Shown piece by piece: positions 29,468 through 32,753 of a DNA stretch of 32,753 bases. A program made the position numbers and the translations under genes. Within the stretch, counting starts at the first letter, position 1, and every line of letters starts with the position of its first letter. Under the pieces are notes generated by a model. It had not been told where the DNA came from. It worked only from the letters and a program-made list of their open reading frames with translations, and made no database searches. The stretch comes from JBFWPF01 sp050250135 (GTDB lineage Bacteria > Chlamydiota > Chlamydiia > Chlamydiales > JAFEGQ01), in assembly GCA_050250135.1 (NCBI GenBank), contig JBFWPF010000023.1, positions 1 through 32,753 of the forward strand, read 5' to 3'.

Positions 29468-30628
29468 TTACACGCCCCAGTTAACCGCTACAATCCGATC
29501 GGTCAGCGGAAGAGAATCTTGCCGCAGGCACAGAACCTTCCCCCTTGCTTCGGGGTGGTCATCCAGAAAGCGGGAGAGCCCTCCGACCATCTTCCGGTTG
29601 ACAGCACTCGAAAATTTGATCTCCCAAGCATCGAGATTGCCGCCCGATTCACGGATCAAATCGACCTCGACCCCATCATGGGTCCGGTAAAATGAGAAGG
29701 TAGCGAGCCCCCTATTGCTGGCCCCCTGCTTGATCTGCTCCATGACAACCATATTCTCAAAGATCTCCCCCCTCCCCGTTAACTGACGGGAGGATTCAAT
29801 GCCCAACAGATGACAGAGAAGACCGGTATCGACGAAATAGAGTTTCGGAGACTTGACGAGCCGCTTCGAGTGATTCTTGTAATAAGGCCTTAGCAAGTAG
29901 ACAATATAGGTCGCCTCTAAAATGGTCAGCCAGCTCTTGGCGGTCGGCTGAGAAATCCCACACTCTTTCGCAATCTCAGAAAGATTGAGTAGCTTTCCAG
30001 CCCGTGCCGCCAAGAGGCCTAAAAAGGTACGAAACCGGGCAAGGTCAACGACCGATTGGATGTTGCGAACATCCCGCTCTAAGTAGGTCGCCACGTAGCT
30101 ATTGAACCACCGGTTTTTATCGAGATCAGAATGGTGGAAGAACTCGGGATAGAACCCCTCAACCATCCGATCTAGAGCCGAAAGCTCTTCGGGATCCTCC
30201 CCTTGATGGTTCGGCATCCGCTTTACCTCTCTCCAACTAAAGGGGTAAAGATCGAAGATCGCACAGCGGCCGGCAAGACTCTCGGTCACCCCTTGCATCA
30301 GCTGAAAGATCTGCGAGCCGGTGAGGATGTACTGCCCATAGTTATGTCTGTCCCGATCGACAGCGACTTTAATGTAGGGCAGGAGCATAGGGGCATACTG
30401 GATCTCATCGATCACACAAGGGGGAGGGTGGTGGCGAAGGAAAAGCTCGGGATCTTCTTGAGCCGCTTGCTGCTGGTCAGGCCGATCGAGGGAAACGTAG
30501 CGATACCTTGCAAATCGCTGCTGGAGCAATGTCGATTTTCCCGCCTGACGGGGACCTGTAATCAATAGCACTGGAAACTGTTCCAACGCCTCCTCTATCA
30601 AAGGCTCGAGGTCTCGCGTGTAGTACAT
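29468..30628 (-). CDS. AAA-type ATPase with C-terminal DUF4143 domain
   Basis: A 386-residue protein. Walker A is GPRQAGKST near residues 25–33, Walker B is CVIDEIQ near 71–77 and the sensor segment is YILTGSQ. After a winged-helix-like region (LLNLSEIAKECGISQPTAKSWLTILEATYIVYLL), the DUF4143 part shows the PD-(D/E)XK-like residues E (FENMV), D (GVEVDLI) and EIK (AWEIKFSS). The family is widespread, often horizontally exchanged, and without a settled function. The ATG at 30628 has AAGGAG at good spacing, partly within a short hairpin. The gene looks less GC-rich than its neighbours and splits the murJ–nfo pair, so transfer is likely. Palindromes lie on both sides. Confidence 0.88.
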   Translation of the reverse strand: MYYTRDLEPLIEEALEQFPVLLITGPRQAGKSTLLQQRFARYRYVSLDRPDQQQAAQEDPELFLRHHPPPCVIDEIQYAPMLLPYIKVAVDRDRHNYGQYILTGSQIFQLMQGVTESLAGRCAIFDLYPFSWREVKRMPNHQGEDPEELSALDRMVEGFYPEFFHHSDLDKNRWFNSYVATYLERDVRNIQSVVDLARFRTFLGLLAARAGKLLNLSEIAKECGISQPTAKSWLTILEATYIVYLLRPYYKNHSKRLVKSPKLYFVDTGLLCHLLGIESSRQLTGRGEIFENMVVMEQIKQGASNRGLATFSFYRTHDGVEVDLIRESGGNLDAWEIKFSSAVNRKMVGGLSRFLDDHPEARGKVLCLRQDSLPLTDRIVAVNWGV

Positions 30629-30658
30629 TGCAAGCTCCTTGTAATCACAAGGATACCT

Positions 30659-30705
30659 AAAATTCCGTAAATTTCAAGATTCGGCCTTCAAATTTACGGA
30701 ATTTT
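30659..30705. promoter_or_regulatory. Perfect 16-bp inverted repeat upstream of the DUF4143 ATPase gene
   Basis: AAAATTCCGTAAATTT (30659–30674) and AAATTTACGGAATTTT (30690–30705) are exact inverted repeats around a 15-bp spacer. They begin 31 bp upstream of the ATPase ATG and 75 bp upstream of nfo, in an AT-rich patch. A smaller hairpin, CCTTG/CAAGG (30637–30652), overlaps the ATPase Shine-Dalgarno. An autoregulatory operator, a transcript hairpin or a recombination site are all possible. Confidence 0.6.
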
Positions 30706-30779
30706 GCATAAGCTGCTTACAATCAATTTGATAAATATACTGTTTCGATTAAAGTCACGCCCCTCTTACACTCGACCCC

Positions 30780-31634
30780 ATGACAAAGGAACTCTTAATC
30801 GGATGCCACTGTTCAGCGGCTGGGGGGGTCTTTAACGCCCTCTATGAGGGGCAAGAGCTGGGGGCTACAACCATTCAACTCTTTACCAGCAATCAAAAGC
30901 AGTGGAAGGGGGCCACTATCACCCCTGAGATTGTTGCCCAGTGGGAGGAGGCCCTTAAGGAAACGGGGATGGAGAAGGTGATGAGCCATGCGGGCTACCT
31001 GATCAACCTCGGCTCCCCGAAAGCTGACGGCCTGGCTAAGTCGCGCAAGGCCTTTAGCGAGGAGGTAGAGCGGTGCCTGAAGCTCGGCATCCCCTACCTC
31101 AACTTCCACCCTGGAGCCGCGTTGGATGGGGGCGAGGAGGCCTGCATCGAGCGGATTATCGAGAGCCTGCTCGGGGTAGCGCCTCTCCTTAAAGGCGAGG
31201 AGCTTACCCTCCTTCTCGAAACAACAGCGGGACAGGGATCAACGGTTGGCCACAAGTTCGAGCACCTAGCCGAAATCATTGCTGGTGTGGAGAAAAAGGC
31301 GCCGATCGGGGTCTGCATCGACACTTGCCACATTTTTGCAGCCGGCTACGATATCCGCACACCCAAGGCCTGGGAGGCGATGCTAAAGGAGTTCGACAAG
31401 GTGGTGGGGCTCAAGAACCTCCATGCCTTCCATGTGAACGACTCGAAAGGGGGGCTGGGGAGCCGCAAGGATCGCCACGCCAACTTGGGTGAGGGGGAGA
31501 TTGGTCTTGCCGCCTTCAAGGCGATGATGCAGCACCCCAAAAGTCGCCTTTTGCCCAAGTATCTGGAGACCCCTCCCGAACCCAACCGGTGGCCCGACGA
31601 GATCAAGCTCCTTCGCAAATTTGGGAAGGGTTGA
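30780..31634 (+). CDS. nfo: Endonuclease IV (AP endonuclease)
   Basis: A 284-residue TIM-barrel enzyme that cuts DNA 5' to abasic sites in base excision repair. All metal ligands of the tri-zinc site are visible: the His in SHAGYLINL, the His in NFHPGA, the Glu in LLLETTAGQG, the Asp and His in CIDTCHIFAAG, the His in AFHVNDSKGGLGSRKDRHANLGEG with its Asp and second His, and the Glu in YLETP. The ATG at 30780 follows an AT-rich region with TATACT at 30736–30741 as a possible -10 box; no good -35 is seen. Its last 32 bases overlap the convergent pseB gene. Confidence 0.95.
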   Translation: MTKELLIGCHCSAAGGVFNALYEGQELGATTIQLFTSNQKQWKGATITPEIVAQWEEALKETGMEKVMSHAGYLINLGSPKADGLAKSRKAFSEEVERCLKLGIPYLNFHPGAALDGGEEACIERIIESLLGVAPLLKGEELTLLLETTAGQGSTVGHKFEHLAEIIAGVEKKAPIGVCIDTCHIFAAGYDIRTPKAWEAMLKEFDKVVGLKNLHAFHVNDSKGGLGSRKDRHANLGEGEIGLAAFKAMMQHPKSRLLPKYLETPPEPNRWPDEIKLLRKFGKG

Positions 31635-32583
31635 GCCACTCCCCATTGGTATCGGAGGCGTAGATAAAGTCGCCTACACGCTCCCCTCCCTGCGCCTCGA
31701 GGGCCTCGTCGAGCTTCCCATGCGCTAACGGATGAGAGATCGCGTAGTAGGTCGGAAAGGCGTACGTCCGCTCCCCCTCCTCTCGCGATATGAGCAGTTC
31801 GTGGAGCTTCTCCCCCTCCCGTATGCCGGTAAACCGCTTCTCCATCTTAGGCGCAATCGCCTCAGCGAGATCGACCAGCTTCATACTCGGGATCTTGGGG
31901 ACAAAGATCTCTCCCCCCTCCATCCGGAGGAAGGACTCCAGCACAAACTCGGCCGCCTGCTCGAGGCTGATCCAAAAGCGGGTCATCCGAGGATCGGTCA
32001 CGGTGAGGTGGTCGGCTCCCCTCTCCACCTGCTCCCGCCACATAGCAGCCACACTCCCCCGGCTCCCCAGGACGTTCCCATACCGGACGACTGAGAAGCG
32101 GGGATAGCCCCGCTTGCCCGCATAGGCATTGGCCGCGACAAATAGCTTATCTGAGCAGAGCTTGGTGGCGCCGTAGAGGTTGACCGGGTTGACCGCCTTG
32201 TCGGTAGAGAGGGCAATCACCCGCTTTACCCCTAGGTCGACGGAGGCATCGATCACATGCATCGCCCCATCAACATTAGTCTTGATAAACTCGGTGGGGT
32301 TGTACTCGGCAGCAGGGACCTGCTTGAGGGCGGCGGCATGAACCACATAGTCGACCCCGTTGAACGCCCTGGCAAGGCGCTCCTTATCCCGCACATCCCC
32401 CAAGAAATAGCGCATCTGTGGGGAGGCAAAGAGGGGGTCGGAGCGCTGCATCTCCCACTGCTTCCATTCGTCTCGGCTAAAGACGATCACCTTTTCCGGG
32501 TGATGGCGGGTGAGGAGGAGGCGGATAAAGGCCTGCCCAAAGCTCCCGGTACCCCCCGTTATCAAAATCGTTTTGTTGTCCAT
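31603..32583 (-). CDS. pseB: UDP-N-acetylglucosamine 4,6-dehydratase (inverting), PseB-like
   Basis: A 326-residue extended SDR enzyme. It has the NAD(P)-binding GGTGSFG, the GDVRDKERL segment, AALKQVPAAEYNPTEFIKTNVDG and the active-site region STDKAVNPVNLYGATKL, where PseB-type enzymes carry Asp-Lys next to the serine or threonine. Later GNVLGSRGSVAAMW and DPRMTRFWISLEQA are typical of PseB and FlaA1. The reaction converts UDP-GlcNAc to a 4-keto-6-deoxy-L-AltNAc sugar, the first step to pseudaminic acid. The start has GGGAGGAG five bases before the ATG. No pseC-like partner is seen in the window. It could donate to surface glycans handled by the DUF115/Maf-like pair at 8–11 kb. Confidence 0.88.
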   Translation of the reverse strand: MDNKTILITGGTGSFGQAFIRLLLTRHHPEKVIVFSRDEWKQWEMQRSDPLFASPQMRYFLGDVRDKERLARAFNGVDYVVHAAALKQVPAAEYNPTEFIKTNVDGAMHVIDASVDLGVKRVIALSTDKAVNPVNLYGATKLCSDKLFVAANAYAGKRGYPRFSVVRYGNVLGSRGSVAAMWREQVERGADHLTVTDPRMTRFWISLEQAAEFVLESFLRMEGGEIFVPKIPSMKLVDLAEAIAPKMEKRFTGIREGEKLHELLISREEGERTYAFPTYYAISHPLAHGKLDEALEAQGGERVGDFIYASDTNGEWLNPSQICEGA

Positions 32584-32642
32584 ATCTCCTCCCAGTATAC
32601 CGCCTCCCCCCTATTTCTCCCTCTACCCCAGGGTGCTTGACA

Positions 32643-32753
32643 TTAGAAAAATAATTTCAAAACCTTTTCTCTGTACCTTGGGTCAGTAGCTGCCAATAGC
32701 CGCTTCCCGGCTTTACCCACCTTCACGGTCTTTTCCTTAGTCAGGGCATTCAA
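32643..32753 (-). CDS. C-terminal end of an unidentified gene running in from the right
   Basis: A minus-strand frame is open from the window edge to a TAA at 32645–32643. The 36 visible residues are lysine-rich (KEKTVKVGKAGKRLLAATDPRYREKVLKLFF in two stretches) with good coding character. The family cannot be named from this piece. Its last residues resemble the short tail that ends at 1026 on the plus strand. Confidence 0.5.
   Translation of the reverse strand: MNALTKEKTVKVGKAGKRLLAATDPRYREKVLKLFF

Overview
The window is GC-rich, densely coded DNA that most likely comes from a chlamydia-like bacterium (phylum Chlamydiota). The main evidence is gene order. The run recO – small membrane gene – tRNA-Leu – yidD – pheT – MORN lipoprotein – ogt (19.3–24.4 kb) and the run trhO(yceA) – rpsD – murJ(mviN) – nfo (26.1–31.6 kb) both match, as I recall it, the neighbourhoods in Chlamydia trachomatis (around CT470–CT477 and CT624–CT627). 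A kinesin-light-chain-like TPR protein, an ankyrin protein, a Fic remnant and a receptor-like Ser/Thr kinase fit a host-associated life. The GC content is higher than in well-known chlamydiae, so a deep or environmental lineage is likely; genus is not resolved.

Layout. 0–1.1 kb: end of a TPR protein that finishes in a CaaX-like box, then about 480 bp of decayed DNA containing what looks like the 3' end of a group II intron. 1.1–6 kb: HAD hydrolase, two exported disulfide-chemistry proteins (a thioredoxin-fold protein and a thioredoxin–VKOR fusion), two unknown proteins around tRNA-Leu(CAA), and a PqaA-type exported hydrolase. 6–11 kb: an ankyrin protein facing a three-gene block of two tandem DUF115/Maf-like proteins and an exported Ppx/GppA-like protein. 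11–17 kb: a secreted GH81-like protein whose putative catalytic positions are changed, and a 963-aa transmembrane kinase with its ectodomain N-terminal and kinase C-terminal, followed by a 77-aa partner. 17–19.3 kb: a PD-(D/E)XK-like domain protein, hpf, rlmN and tRNA-Arg. 19.3–24.4 kb: the conserved recO–ogt run. 24.3–26.2 kb: a wrecked Fic gene and an unknown membrane protein. 26–32.6 kb: the conserved trhO–nfo run, interrupted between murJ and nfo by an AAA/DUF4143 ATPase gene with palindromes on both sides, then pseB. The last 110 bp hold the C-terminus of another gene.

The most striking non-gene signal is a set of small mobile palindromic elements. Family A (about 146–157 bp, three copies) has matching terminal inverted repeats, 5-bp AT-rich target duplications and covarying arms. 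Family B (161 bp, one copy, 6-bp TATCAT duplication) sits exactly at the DUF115 start codon, between divergent genes. A third long palindrome (about 145 bp) lies between the ATPase gene and murJ. These elements sit at gene starts, gene ends and a deletion junction, so they have probably shaped expression and gene loss here.

Functional themes are extracytoplasmic disulfide formation, surface glycosylation (PseB and DUF115/Maf-like proteins), possible host-interaction proteins (TPR-CaaX, ankyrin, GH81-like, receptor kinase) and core translation and repair genes. All family assignments were made by eye from sequence motifs, without database searches.
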